A stretch of 64,000 bases of DNA from Bifidobacterium sp. ESL0775 (GTDB lineage: Bacteria > Actinomycetota > Actinomycetes > Actinomycetales > Bifidobacteriaceae): NCBI RefSeq assembly GCF_029395475.1, contig NZ_CP113917.1, positions 1,054,001-1,118,000 on the forward strand. Direction: 5' to 3'. The notes beneath the pieces are model-generated. The model was given only the letters and a program-made list of their open reading frames with translations, did not search any database and was not told the origin of the DNA. A program made the translations under genes and the position numbers. Shown one piece after another: positions 20,135 through 29,313 of the stretch (within the stretch, counting starts at the first letter, position 1; every line of letters begins with the position of its first letter).

Positions 20135-21745
20135 TTACTTCACGGCGTTGAGCCATTGCTCCTTGGTGGCCTTTTCGGCCTCGAGCTTGGACTTCTTGGC
20201 GGGGTCGGACTCGGCGGCGATCTGGGCGTCGAGCTCATCGAGCTGGGCCTTCAACTGGGTCTCGAAGCTGGAGACGCGGGCATCAGCCTCAGGGTCGCTC
20301 TTCTGCCAAGCAGCCTGTTCGACGGCCTTGATCTTGTTGTCGACGGCGTCGAGGCGGCTTTCGATGCGGTGCATGTCCTCGCGGGGCACGTAGCCGATCT
20401 GATCCCACTCGTCCTGGATGTCGGCGAGCGCCTGACGGGCCTTCTTGGCGGCTTTCTCATCAGCGACCGGCACCAAGGCCTCGGCCTTCTTCAGAAGCTC
20501 CTCCTTCTTGGCGAGGTTGTCCTTTTCGTTCGAGCTCATCTGGTCACGGTCTGCCTGACGCGCATTGAAGAAGACATCGCAGGCTTCGCGGAAACGCGCC
20601 CACAGCTCGTCGTCCTCCTTGCGTCCGGCGCGGCCGGCGGCCTTCCAGCGGTCCATGAGCTCGTTGAACTGGTGCGAAGTGGCGCCCCAATCGGTGGAGT
20701 CCTTGATCTCGTTGGCTTCCTTGATGATCTCTTCCTTGACGCGCTTGGTCTCCTCGCGGGAGGCGTCGCGGGCCTGAGCCCACTTGCGGCGGTGCTGGTT
20801 GAAGGTGGTGCGGGCGGCGGAGAAGCGCTTCCACAGGGCGTCGGCGGTCGGCTTGTCGATGCGGATGGTGGTGCGCTGGTGTTCCTGCCACTGCTCAAAG
20901 AGCGAACGGAACTTGTCGGCGGTGGAACGCCAGTTCGTGTTCTCTCCCAGCGAATTTGCAAGCGCTTCGGCCTTCTCGACGATGGCGGTGCGTTCCTTGA
21001 TGGCCTTCTCAAGTGCGGCCTTGCGGGCTTCGGCGAGTTCGGACTTCTTGGTCTCGCCGGCCTTCTTCAGCTCCTCGTATTGGGCCTTGAGCGCGGCGAT
21101 GTCGCCGACGATGGCCGGATTGGTGGTCTCCTCGCCGAGCGTCTTGATGGATTCGTCGATTTCGTGAGGCTTGATGTTCGCGGCTTTGAGGCGTGTGGCG
21201 AACAAATTGAGCTTGGCCTTCAAATCGAGGTAACGACGCGCGTAAAGCGTCAGCGCCTCATCGTTGGTGGCTCCTGGGAACTCGCCGACCTCGCGCTCGG
21301 TTTCGCCTTCCTTGACATAGACGGTACCTTTATCGTCCACGCGGCCGAACGCCTCGGCGGCCTTGACATCGGCTTCGGAATAGGTGGGGGCAGGAGCCGC
21401 GACCGGATGCTTCGCCGGCTTCTTGGCGAAGGCCAGGGGAGAGGGGACATGCGGTTTCGGCGCGGGCTTGGCAGGTGCTGCTGGTGCGGCCGGAGCAGGT
21501 GCAGGCGTTTCCGCGGCAGGTGCGGCAGCTGGAGTGGCCGGCGTGTCGTCCGTCTTCGGTGCTTCCGGAGCGGCGGGTGCGGTCGCCTCTTCAACCTTGG
21601 CCGCAACGGGAGCGGCAGGTGCTTCTGGTGCTGCTGGCTCTGCTGGCTTGGACGTGGCGCTGGCCTGTGCGTCCGCGGCAGGCTGCGCTGCCTGTGCGTT
21701 GGGTTCGTTGGTGTTTTCGGGTTCAGTGACTTGTTCGTCGGCCAT
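20135..21745 (-). CDS. DUF349 protein
   Basis: 536 residues. The first 130 are an Ala/Pro-rich, probably disordered stretch; the rest is helical and carries DUF349 repeats, seen as recurring W-K-F-R/W-A-R patterns (for example STADKFRSLFEQWQEHQRT, DALWKRFSAART, DDELWARFREACD). DUF349 proteins occur in Actinobacteria and Proteobacteria with no settled function. The start at 21745 has AAGGAG upstream. It is divergent from hisS with 91 bases between them. Confidence 0.92.
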   Translation of the reverse strand: MADEQVTEPENTNEPNAQAAQPAADAQASATSKPAEPAAPEAPAAPVAAKVEEATAPAAPEAPKTDDTPATPAAAPAAETPAPAPAAPAAPAKPAPKPHVPSPLAFAKKPAKHPVAAPAPTYSEADVKAAEAFGRVDDKGTVYVKEGETEREVGEFPGATNDEALTLYARRYLDLKAKLNLFATRLKAANIKPHEIDESIKTLGEETTNPAIVGDIAALKAQYEELKKAGETKKSELAEARKAALEKAIKERTAIVEKAEALANSLGENTNWRSTADKFRSLFEQWQEHQRTTIRIDKPTADALWKRFSAARTTFNQHRRKWAQARDASREETKRVKEEIIKEANEIKDSTDWGATSHQFNELMDRWKAAGRAGRKEDDELWARFREACDVFFNARQADRDQMSSNEKDNLAKKEELLKKAEALVPVADEKAAKKARQALADIQDEWDQIGYVPREDMHRIESRLDAVDNKIKAVEQAAWQKSDPEADARVSSFETQLKAQLDELDAQIAAESDPAKKSKLEAEKATKEQWLNAVK

Positions 21746-21836
21746 GGCCAGCTCCTTGAGAGTCTTCGTGTAACAGGCGTTGCGGAGCCGAGACGGACGC
21801 CTCGATTTTCCACAACAACACTTATTATAGGGAGTT

Positions 21837-23237
21837 ATGGCTAAAGGCGCATCAATTTCAGGATTTCCGGAGTGGCTACCTCAAGAAAGGGTGGTCGAAC
21901 AGCGTGTGATCGATACGGTCCGCAGGGTTTTCGAACTCAACGGATTCATCGGCATCGAGACCAGAGCGGTGGAGGAAGGCTCAAGTCTCCTCAAAAAAGG
22001 CGAGACCAGCAAAGAGATTTATCTGTTGTCTCGCTTGCAGGAAGTGGGCCATGAATCCGACACGCCTATCGAGCATCGCCTTGGCTTGCATTTTGATCTG
22101 ACGGTTCCGCTGAGCCGTTACGTGGTCGAGCATTCCGGTCAGCTTACCTTCCCGTTCAAGCGTTGGCAGATCCAGAAGGTCTGGCGCGGCGAGCGTCCGC
22201 AGGAAGGCCGCTTCCGCGAGTTTGTCCAGGCCGATATCGACGTAATCGGCAACGGCGAGCTTGAGGACCACTATGAGGTCGAGCTGCCGTTGGTCATGGT
22301 GCAGGCGCTTGAGGAGCTGCGCAAGTTCGGCTTGCCCAAGGCCACCGTGCACGCCAACAACCGCAAGCTTTCCGAAGGCTTCTATCGTGGGCTTGGGCTT
22401 ACGGATATCGAAGGCGTGTTGCGTGAGATCGACAAGCTCGACAAGATCGGTGCCGATGAAGTGATCAAGCTGCTCGTGAGCGAATGTGGCGCGACCGAGG
22501 CACAGGCCCGTGCCTGCCTTGAATTGGCGGAACTCACTGCCGCAGATGGTGAGGAGCTCTTACAGAAGTTCGATGAACTTTGTGCCAAGCACGATATTGC
22601 GCAGGACAGCGATGCATACAAGCTTGCCCGCGAAGGTCTTGACACGCTGGCGATGATTGTCGATGAAGCGGCCATCACCCGCCCGGGTTCCGTCATCGCG
22701 GACTTGAAGATCGCCCGTGGCCTTGATTATTACACCGGTTCCGTCTACGAGACATTCCTCGACGGTGCCGACCAACTTGGCTCCATCTGCTCTGGTGGCC
22801 GTTACGATAATCTCGCCTCGCAAGGCAATCGTAAGTATCCCGGTGTCGGCCTGTCCATTGGCCTGTCTCGTCTCGTCTCCTACATGCTGCATACCGCTGG
22901 CGCGCACGCCTCCCGTGTCTCGCCCGCTGCAGTGATGGTGGCCGTCTGGAACGAGGATGACCGCTTGGATTGCAACCATATCGCCGCGAATCTGCGCAAG
23001 CGTGGCATCGCCGCCGACGTGGCCCCGAAGGCCGCAAAGCTCGGCAAGCAGATCAAATACGCCGACAAACTGGGCATCCCGTATGTCTGGTTCCCGGCCG
23101 ACGCATCAGGCGACGGGGAGGGCAGCGACCATGACGAGGTGAAGAACATCATCACCGGCGAGCAGGTTCCCGCCGATGTCAAGTCATGGCAACCCGATAG
23201 TGTTTATGCTCAGCAAACCGTCTCTTTGGACAAGTAA
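21837..23237 (+). CDS. hisS: Histidyl-tRNA synthetase
   Basis: Class II aminoacyl-tRNA synthetase charging tRNA-His, 466 residues. Visible: motif 2 region KRWQIQKVWRGERPQEGRFREF, the histidine-binding motif ARGLDYYTG, and SGGRYDNL with the motif 3 arginine region GLSIGLSRL, then the C-terminal anticodon-binding domain. The ribosome site GGGAG lies before ATG 21837. It precedes aspS by 56 bases on the same strand, the common hisS-aspS pairing. Confidence 0.97.
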   Translation: MAKGASISGFPEWLPQERVVEQRVIDTVRRVFELNGFIGIETRAVEEGSSLLKKGETSKEIYLLSRLQEVGHESDTPIEHRLGLHFDLTVPLSRYVVEHSGQLTFPFKRWQIQKVWRGERPQEGRFREFVQADIDVIGNGELEDHYEVELPLVMVQALEELRKFGLPKATVHANNRKLSEGFYRGLGLTDIEGVLREIDKLDKIGADEVIKLLVSECGATEAQARACLELAELTAADGEELLQKFDELCAKHDIAQDSDAYKLAREGLDTLAMIVDEAAITRPGSVIADLKIARGLDYYTGSVYETFLDGADQLGSICSGGRYDNLASQGNRKYPGVGLSIGLSRLVSYMLHTAGAHASRVSPAAVMVAVWNEDDRLDCNHIAANLRKRGIAADVAPKAAKLGKQIKYADKLGIPYVWFPADASGDGEGSDHDEVKNIITGEQVPADVKSWQPDSVYAQQTVSLDK

Positions 23238-23293
23238 AAGAGCGCGGATTTTCGCGGTTTTCGAGCGGTTAGTAGATAAGGAATAGAGGGAGC

Positions 23294-25093
23294 ATGAGCC
23301 AGACGGCTTATAGAACACACCATGCCACTGAAGTGACCGAGGAGCTGATCGGCCAGAAGGTAACCCTTGCGGGCTGGGTCGACCGCAGACGCGACCACGG
23401 CGGCGTCGCCTTCATCGATTTACGCGACAGCACCGGCCTGGTGCAGATCGTCATTTATGACGAGGAGATTGCCCGTCCGCTGCGCAGCGAGTTCGTGGTG
23501 CAGGTCGTCGGCGAGGTGCGTGAGCGTCCGGACGGCAACGAGAACGAGCATCTTTCCACCGGCAAGGTGGAGGTCGTCGTCGAAAGCCTCAAGGTACTGG
23601 CCAAGTCCGATGCACTGCCGTTCCAGGTGTCCACCGCCCTCGAGAACGAGGCTGAGAACAAGCTTCCGGGCGAGGATGTCCGCTTGAAGTACCGTTACCT
23701 CGATTTGCGCCGTCCTTCCATGCAGAAGAACCTGAAGCTGCGCAGCGACATGACCCGTGCGGCACGCCATGCGCTGGAGGATATGGACTTCACCGAGGTC
23801 GAGACCCCGACGTTCATCAAGTCCACGCCTGAAGGCGCGCGCGACTTCGTGGTGCCGGCTCGCCTGGTGCCCGGTTCCTGGTACGCGTTGCCGCAGTCCC
23901 CGCAGCTCTTGAAGCAGCTCTTGATGGTCGGTGGCGTCGAGCGCTACTTCCAGCTTGCACGCTGCTATCGCGACGAGGACTTCCGTGCCGACCGCCAGCC
24001 CGAGTTCACCCAGCTTGATATGGAAATGAGCTACGTGGATCAGGAAGACGTGATGGCCATGGCCGAGAAGGTCATCGCCGCCATCTGGAAGACCCAAGGT
24101 TACGACATCAAGCTGCCAATCGACCGCATCACCTGGCAGGACGCCATGGACAAGTATGGTTCCGACAAGCCCGACCTGCGCTTCGGCAACCCGATCGTCG
24201 AACTCACCGATTACTTCAAGAACACGCCGTTCCGCGTTTTCCAGGCACCGTACGTCGGTGCTGTGGTCTTCGAAGGCGGAGCCGATACGCCGCGTCGCCA
24301 GTTCGACGCATGGCAGGAATGGGCACGCCAGCGCGGGGCCAAGGGCCTTGCCTACGTCCAGTTCACTGGCGACGGCACCCTCAAGGGACCTGTGGCCAAG
24401 AACCTTTCCGAAGAGGAACGCAACGGGCTCAAAGAAGCCGTGGGCGCCAAGGATGGGGATGCCGTGTTCTTCGCTGCCGGTACCCGCGAATCCTCGCAGT
24501 TGCTGCTCGGTGCCGCCCGCGTCGAGATTGCGCGTCGCGCAGGTCTGCTCGATCCGAAGAAGTTCGCTTTCACCTGGGTGGTCGACTTCCCGCTCTTCAA
24601 GCGCACCGACGACCCGGACGACGATGATGTGGCCGTGGGCCATTCCAAGTGGACCTCCATGCACCACCCGTTCACCATGCCGAGCGCCGACTGGATCGAC
24701 AAGTTCGATCGTGACCCGGAACACGCCATGAGCGACTCCTATGACATCGTGTGCAACGGCGAGGAGATGGGCGGCGGCTCCGTGCGTATCCACCGCAACG
24801 ACATCCAGGAGCGCGTGCTCGACGTGCTTGGCATCGGCGAAGAGGAAGCCCAGGAGAAGTTCGGCTTCCTGCTCGAAGCGTTCAAGTACGGTGCTCCGCC
24901 TCACGCGGGCATCGCGCTGGGCTGGGACCGTACGGTCTCGCTGCTCGCCGGCGTCGACACCATCCGCGACGTCATCGCCTTCCCGAAAGCCGGCGGCGGC
25001 CGCGACCCGCTCACCGGTGCCCCGGCTCCGATTTCCGACGCCCAGCGCGCGGAGACCGGCGTCGACTACGATCCCGATGAGGACAAGGACTAG
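23294..25093 (+). CDS. aspS: Aspartyl-tRNA synthetase
   Basis: Class II synthetase of 599 residues, bacterial type. N-terminal OB-fold anticodon-binding domain (about 18-110, [19 protein letters not shown]), catalytic domain with motif 2 [19 protein letters not shown], a GAD insertion (about 290-420) and motif 3 GIALGWDRT. Whether it is discriminating for tRNA-Asp cannot be decided by eye. GAGGGAG precedes the ATG. A hairpin and a long terminator follow. Confidence 0.97.
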   Translation: MSQTAYRTHHATEVTEELIGQKVTLAGWVDRRRDHGGVAFIDLRDSTGLVQIVIYDEEIARPLRSEFVVQVVGEVRERPDGNENEHLSTGKVEVVVESLKVLAKSDALPFQVSTALENEAENKLPGEDVRLKYRYLDLRRPSMQKNLKLRSDMTRAARHALEDMDFTEVETPTFIKSTPEGARDFVVPARLVPGSWYALPQSPQLLKQLLMVGGVERYFQLARCYRDEDFRADRQPEFTQLDMEMSYVDQEDVMAMAEKVIAAIWKTQGYDIKLPIDRITWQDAMDKYGSDKPDLRFGNPIVELTDYFKNTPFRVFQAPYVGAVVFEGGADTPRRQFDAWQEWARQRGAKGLAYVQFTGDGTLKGPVAKNLSEEERNGLKEAVGAKDGDAVFFAAGTRESSQLLLGAARVEIARRAGLLDPKKFAFTWVVDFPLFKRTDDPDDDDVAVGHSKWTSMHHPFTMPSADWIDKFDRDPEHAMSDSYDIVCNGEEMGGGSVRIHRNDIQERVLDVLGIGEEEAQEKFGFLLEAFKYGAPPHAGIALGWDRTVSLLAGVDTIRDVIAFPKAGGGRDPLTGAPAPISDAQRAETGVDYDPDEDKD

Positions 25094-25134
25094 TCCGGTT
25101 CTCTGGCCTTTCGGCCAGGGTAAGTAGATGTTTC

Positions 25135-25172
25135 AATGTGTCCAGTTCATTTTTGAGCTGGGCACATTTGTA
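25135..25172 (+). terminator. aspS terminator
   Basis: A 15-bp stem (25135-25149 with 25154-25168, two G-T pairs) with a T loop and a short T-rich end (ATTTGTAT). Confidence 0.75.
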
Positions 25173-25308
25173 TGTCAGATAACCGGTATTGTGTAATAAT
25201 CCAGAATATTATGAGATAACAGATGTGCTTTCGTGATTGTTGAGAACCTGTGCTGGAAAGTGGTTTGATATATCAAGAAATTGCAATGAAATATATACAC
25301 GCAATTTT

Positions 25309-25319
25309 ATGTAATACAT
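25309..25319. promoter_or_regulatory. Palindromic TGTAWTACA motif
   Basis: ATGTA-A-TACAT, a perfect odd palindrome 80 bases before gluA. The 9-base core recurs exactly at 34699, 38271, 43520 and 63610, with near matches elsewhere. Operator function is an inference. Confidence 0.4.
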
Positions 25320-25385
25320 GCATGGCAATGAATGCTGATATTCGTTAATAATTTCGCTGGTAACTATGTGGTAACAGTGTGCAGG

Positions 25386-25391
25386 TATACT
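25386..25391 (+). promoter_or_regulatory. Candidate -10 box giving a leaderless gluA transcript
   Basis: TATACT lies 7 bases before ATG 25399 and no Shine-Dalgarno is present, so transcription may start at or next to the start codon. Confidence 0.5.
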
Positions 25392-25398
25392 GCTTTTC

Positions 25399-26205
25399 AT
25401 GTCTGAAACAAAAGAAACCACTATGAAAACGCGCGAAAACGGCGCGTCAGGCCTGGCGGTGGACGAGAACCATCCGCTGGTCGAGCTCTCGCACGTCGAG
25501 AAACATTTCGGCAAGCTCCATGTCTTGAAGGACATCAATCTCAAGGTCAACAAGGGCGAGGTGCTCGTCGTCGTTGGGCCTTCCGGCTCCGGCAAATCCA
25601 CGATGTGTCGCACCATCAATCGTCTTGAGACCATCGATTCCGGCACCATCCGAATCGACGGCCAGCCTCTGCCGCAGGAAGGCCGTGATCTGGCGAACCT
25701 GCGCGCCGAGGTCGGCATGGTCTTCCAGCAATTCAATCTTTTCGCCAACAAGACCATCCTGCAGAACGTCACGCTCGCGCCGGTCAAGGTGCGCCACATG
25801 GACAAGAAGGACGCCGATGACCTCGGCATGGATCTTCTGGCCCGCGTGGGCGTCGAGAACCAGGCCAACAAGATGCCTTCGCAGCTTTCCGGCGGCCAGC
25901 AGCAGCGCGTCGCCATCGCCCGTGCGCTTGCCATGCAACCCAAGATCATGCTCTTCGACGAGCCCACCAGCGCCCTTGACCCGGAGATGGTCAACGAGGT
26001 GCTTGACGTGATGATCAAGCTCGCCTCGGAGGGCATGACGATGATCTGCGTGACCCACGAGATGGGCTTCGCACGCAAGGCCGCCGACCACATCGTCTTC
26101 ATGGCCGATGGCAAGATCCTCGAGAAGGGAACACCCGACGAGTTCTTCGACCATCCTCAGACTGAACGTGCCAAGGACTTCCTCTCCAAGATTCTCACGC
26201 ACTGA
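25399..26205 (+). CDS. gluA: Glutamate/glutamine-type amino-acid ABC transporter ATPase
   Basis: ATPase subunit of a polar amino-acid importer, 268 residues. Walker [10 protein letters not shown] (about 58-66), Q-loop VFQQFNLF, signature LSGGQQQR, Walker [13 protein letters not shown] and H-switch [10 protein letters not shown]; highly like GluA/GlnQ/GltL. The first 20 residues are a hydrophilic extension before the usual start. Its translation may be leaderless. gluB starts 153 bases later, followed by two tightly linked permease genes. The exact substrate (Glu, Gln, Asp or Asn) cannot be read from sequence. Confidence 0.95.
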   Translation: MSETKETTMKTRENGASGLAVDENHPLVELSHVEKHFGKLHVLKDINLKVNKGEVLVVVGPSGSGKSTMCRTINRLETIDSGTIRIDGQPLPQEGRDLANLRAEVGMVFQQFNLFANKTILQNVTLAPVKVRHMDKKDADDLGMDLLARVGVENQANKMPSQLSGGQQQRVAIARALAMQPKIMLFDEPTSALDPEMVNEVLDVMIKLASEGMTMICVTHEMGFARKAADHIVFMADGKILEKGTPDEFFDHPQTERAKDFLSKILTH

Positions 26206-26358
26206 CTTCTTCGTTATCAGCGCGTTGGCATGGATTCCGTTCCGGTAAAAAGATATCGGATAGGAATTGGCAACCGCCACGCACGTTTCAGTAATAGCAA
26301 GAGAGCAATCGTTAATCCGCTAAAAAGCAATGGGGAAGTATCGGGAAAGCAATAATCT

Positions 26359-27213
26359 ATGAAACCATTATCCAAACATCTCTCGCGCACTTGGCGCAGG
26401 GTCCTCGCGGCCTTCTGCGCGCTGGCATGCGTGTTCACCGTGGCCGCCTGCGGTTCGGGCAGCGAGGCGGGCAAGATCCGCATCGGCATCAAATTCGACC
26501 AGCCTGGAGTCGGCTTCAAGAAATCCGGCACCTACGTCGGCTTCGACGTGGATGTGGCGCGCTACATCGCCCGCAAACTCGGCTATTCCGACGACGAGAT
26601 CGTCTGGAAGGAAGCGCCGAGCAAGCAGCGTGAGGCCATGCTGCAGAACGGCGACGTCGACATGATCGTCGCCAGCTATTCCATCACCGACGAGCGCAAG
26701 AAGGCCGTCAGCTTCGCTGGACCGTATTTCGTGGCCGGGCAGGACCTCATGGTCCGCAAGGACGACCACGAGATCACCGGGCCGGACAGCCTCAACGGCA
26801 AGCGCCTCTGCTCGGTGACTGGCTCGACGTCGGCCGAAGTGGTCAAGCAGAAGTTTTCATCCAAGGTGCAGCTGATGGAGCAGCCCGGCTACGCGGAATG
26901 CGCGACCGCGTTGTTCAGCGGCATCGTCGACGCGGTGACCACCGACGACATCATCCTGGCCGGCCTCGCCTCGAACGCCCGCGGAAGGCTGCGCCTGATC
27001 GGCAAGCCGTTCACGCAGGAATATTACGGTGTCGGCGTCAAGAAAGGCGATGTCAAATTCGCCAAGAAGATCGACAAGGCGATCGCCCAGATGGAGAAGG
27101 ACGGCTCCTGGAAGCGCTATATCAACGACAACACGCGTGGCGTCGACTATAAACCGAATATGAAATACAATCCGCCGAAGCCGGACCTCGGGGAGACGGG
27201 AGCCGCGAAATGA
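26359..27213 (+). CDS. gluB: Amino-acid ABC transporter substrate-binding lipoprotein
   Basis: Solute-binding lipoprotein, 284 residues. Basic N-terminus, hydrophobic core and lipobox VAAC (Cys near residue 31), then an SBP_bac_3 domain (about 40-270) with the typical YVGFDVDVARYIA and MIVASYSITDERKKAVSFAGPY segments. Anchored outside the membrane to deliver amino acids to GluCD. Its stop overlaps gluC by ATGA (27210-27213). The 153-base gap before it could hold its own promoter, allowing extra binding protein. Confidence 0.94.
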   Translation: MKPLSKHLSRTWRRVLAAFCALACVFTVAACGSGSEAGKIRIGIKFDQPGVGFKKSGTYVGFDVDVARYIARKLGYSDDEIVWKEAPSKQREAMLQNGDVDMIVASYSITDERKKAVSFAGPYFVAGQDLMVRKDDHEITGPDSLNGKRLCSVTGSTSAEVVKQKFSSKVQLMEQPGYAECATALFSGIVDAVTTDDIILAGLASNARGRLRLIGKPFTQEYYGVGVKKGDVKFAKKIDKAIAQMEKDGSWKRYINDNTRGVDYKPNMKYNPPKPDLGETGAAK

Positions 27214-27887
27214 ATGAATTCCTGCAACTGTTCAGCCAGTACAACGTGCCGGGCGCATTCCTCGTCAACATCGAGCTGACGCTTTGGTCCGCGCTGTTCT
27301 CGCTGATTCTTGGCGTCATCCTGCTGATGATGCGCATCTCGCCGATTTCCTCGCTGCGCACCGTGGCAGGCGCTTACGTCGAGTTCTTCAAGAACATGCC
27401 GTTGACCATCATCATGGTCTTCATGGTGCTCGGCGCCTTCGCCCAACTCAAACTCACGTTCTCCGATACCTTCGCCACGAACTTCTTCTGGCTTGCGGTC
27501 ACCGGCCTCTCGCTATACACGGCGGCCTTCGTCTGCGAATCCCTGCGTTCCGGCATTAACACCGTTCCGTTGGGGCAGGCCGAGGCGGCTCGTGCGCTGG
27601 GCTTGAACTTCATGCAGTCGGCCACGCAGATCATCCTGCCGCAGGCCTTCCGCGGTTCCGTCGCACCGCTTGGCAACACGCTGATCGCGTTGCTCAAGAA
27701 CTCGACGGTCGCCGCGGCCGCATCGGTGGCCACCGAGACATCAAGCCTGATGAGCGAGATGATCGAGTTCCACGCAAACTCCATCGTCGCCATCTTCCTG
27801 ATCTTCGCGTTCGGCTACGTGATCCTGATCATTCCCATCGGGGCGTTGACCACGTTCCTGTCTAACAAGCTCGCGGTACGGAGGTGA
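27210..27887 (+). CDS. gluC: Amino-acid ABC transporter permease
   Basis: Inner-membrane permease of 225 residues with about five TM helices. The HisMQ-type EAA region reads GQAEAARALGLNFMQSATQIILPQAFRGSVAPLGN when read across its parts. It overlaps gluB by 4 bases and ends 4 bases before gluD starts. Pairs with GluD to form the channel. Confidence 0.95.
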   Translation: MNEFLQLFSQYNVPGAFLVNIELTLWSALFSLILGVILLMMRISPISSLRTVAGAYVEFFKNMPLTIIMVFMVLGAFAQLKLTFSDTFATNFFWLAVTGLSLYTAAFVCESLRSGINTVPLGQAEAARALGLNFMQSATQIILPQAFRGSVAPLGNTLIALLKNSTVAAAASVATETSSLMSEMIEFHANSIVAIFLIFAFGYVILIIPIGALTTFLSNKLAVRR

Positions 27888-27891
27888 ACGC

Positions 27892-29031
27892 ATGAGCAAG
27901 AACAACAACGAATCGGCCGTCCTCTTCGATGAGCCGGGGCCGAAAGGCAAACGCAACATCCGCATCGCCAACTGGATCGGCGGCATCATCGTCGCCATCC
28001 TCGTGGTGCTTATCCTCATGCGCCTGCACAACCCGCCGGACGGCGAGAACCAGCTCGATTGGGCGCTGTGGAAACCGGCGCTTGACGGCGAGGCATGGAC
28101 GGACTTCTACCTGCCAGGGCTTTGGATGACCATCAAGGCGGCCGTGCTCGCGGTCATCGGCTCCGTCGTCTTCGGTTTGATTTTCGGTGTCGGCAGGCTT
28201 CTGCCGAGCAGGATCGTGCGAGGCGTCTCAGGCGTCATCGTCGAATTCTGCCGCGCGGTGCCCGTCCTGATGTTCATGATCTTCTTCTGGCGCTTGTTCT
28301 CCTTCATGGGCATCCAAAGCGCCTCCTACTGGGCCGTGGTGCTGGGTCTGATCCTCTACAACGGCTCCGTGGTCGCGGAACTCGTGCGAAGCGGCGTCGG
28401 CAACCTGCCCGGCGGCCAGCGCGAGGCCTCGTTGGCCTTGGGCCTGACCACCACGCAATCGCTGATGCAGATCGAAGTGCCGCAGGCGGTCTACGCCATG
28501 TTGCCGGCGGCGGTCACCCAGCTGGTCGTGGTCCTGAAGGACACGGCGCTCGGCTCGATCATCATGTACACGGATCTGTTGCAGGAATCCCGCCGCTTGG
28601 GATCGATGTACTTCAACATCCTGCAGACATTGGTGGTCGCCGGTGTGGTCTACTTCATCGTCTGCGCGCTGCTTTCCAAGCTCGCGGAATGGCTGCCGAG
28701 CCGTATGCAGGAGCGTACCGCCGCCCCGGCAGAGCCCGAGCCGGTCGCGCCGATCGCCATCATGGATGCCTCGAACGTCAACCAGATCGCCGTGGCCAAG
28801 GAAGTGGATGAGGACCGTTACGGCGGTGCTCCTCGCCAGTACCATGTCCATCATCGTGGCACCAATGCCTCGGTGCGTCACTGGAGGCAGACCCGTTACG
28901 AACAGGGCTACGATGCCACGCATCCCGAAAGCGAAAAGGAACCCGACCACGTCGAGCTGCCCGACATCCCGATTCCGGGCAAGAAGTCGCACCTGCATGG
29001 AGATAAGTCTGATAAGCACAAAGATGAGTAG
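27892..29031 (+). CDS. gluD: Amino-acid ABC transporter permease with charged C-terminal extension
   Basis: Second permease, 379 residues: TM helix near 24-43, four to five further helices to about 265, and an EAA region (GGQREASLALGLTTTQSLMQ, IEVPQAVYAM). About 110 residues after the last TM form a hydrophilic tail rich in His, Arg, Asp and Lys (ends with a His/Asp/Lys-rich run), longer than in typical GlnP-type permeases. GGAGGTG overlapping the gluC stop drives translation. A terminator follows. Confidence 0.94.
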   Translation: MSKNNNESAVLFDEPGPKGKRNIRIANWIGGIIVAILVVLILMRLHNPPDGENQLDWALWKPALDGEAWTDFYLPGLWMTIKAAVLAVIGSVVFGLIFGVGRLLPSRIVRGVSGVIVEFCRAVPVLMFMIFFWRLFSFMGIQSASYWAVVLGLILYNGSVVAELVRSGVGNLPGGQREASLALGLTTTQSLMQIEVPQAVYAMLPAAVTQLVVVLKDTALGSIIMYTDLLQESRRLGSMYFNILQTLVVAGVVYFIVCALLSKLAEWLPSRMQERTAAPAEPEPVAPIAIMDASNVNQIAVAKEVDEDRYGGAPRQYHVHHRGTNASVRHWRQTRYEQGYDATHPESEKEPDHVELPDIPIPGKKSHLHGDKSDKHKDE

Positions 29032-29052
29032 TTTGTTGGTATGAATTATAGG

Positions 29053-29094
29053 AATGGTGACCATTGCTTTTGCAGTGGTCACCATTTTATTTTT
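29053..29094 (+). terminator. Terminator of the amino-acid ABC operon
   Basis: A 15-bp stem (29053-29067 with 29072-29086, one G-T pair, TTTT loop) followed by a T-rich tail. Confidence 0.93.
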
Positions 29095-29115
29095 ACGTAT
29101 TTTTCGTAGTGGGCC

Positions 29116-29202
29116 GTGGGATGGCGGGATATACAATGTTCGAGACACTCAAGGCCGTTCGGCCAAGCCTACGCTCGAACATCGCATATCCCGCCATCCC
29201 AC
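29116..29202 (-). repeat. Covarying hairpin element, copy 1
   Basis: Two 29-nt arms (29116-29144, 29174-29202) around a 29-nt loop. Left arm starts GTGGGATGGCGGGATAT and continues ACAATGTTCGAG; the right arm is its complement except for two A:C oppositions at arm positions 18 and 20. The loop starts ACRCTC, ends TACG and contains a GGCCG..CGGCC mini-hairpin. Related to copies at 61565 and 61873. Read on the minus strand, the two mismatches become G-U pairs, so the minus strand is my guess for an RNA form. Function unknown. Confidence 0.85.
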
Positions 29203-29313
29203 TCAGCTTCGTAAAATAGTTGTTGCATATGTGTATATGAATTGTTATAAAAAATTAGATTTCGTCGTTGAAATAAAAATGAAGAGTAGCGAGCGGACGA
29301 TAGAGTTGGGGTT

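Larger units (their letters stand above)
25094..25398. other. Gene-free interval between aspS and the amino-acid ABC operon
   Basis: About 305 bases: a small hairpin CTGGCC-TTTC-GGCCAG (25103-25118), the aspS terminator, then AT-rich sequence with a palindromic ATGTAATACAT (25309-25319) and the likely gluA promoter (TATACT at 25386). No gene seen. Confidence 0.65.

Noticed and set aside
20156..21844. Long plus-strand open frame (562 codons) opposite the DUF349 gene
   Set aside because: It mirrors the minus-strand DUF349 gene, is unusually rich in Gly/Leu/Arg, and has no ribosome site or recognisable domain.
29131..29182. Reading the CGAAC/GTTCG parts of the hairpin arms as a LexA box
   Set aside because: The half-sites are 29 bases apart or more and not in CGAACNNNNGTTCG spacing.
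29116..29202. Hairpin element copies as ordinary terminators
   Set aside because: No T tract follows any copy, copy 1 comes after a strong terminator already ending gluD, and arm length and loop are conserved across copies.
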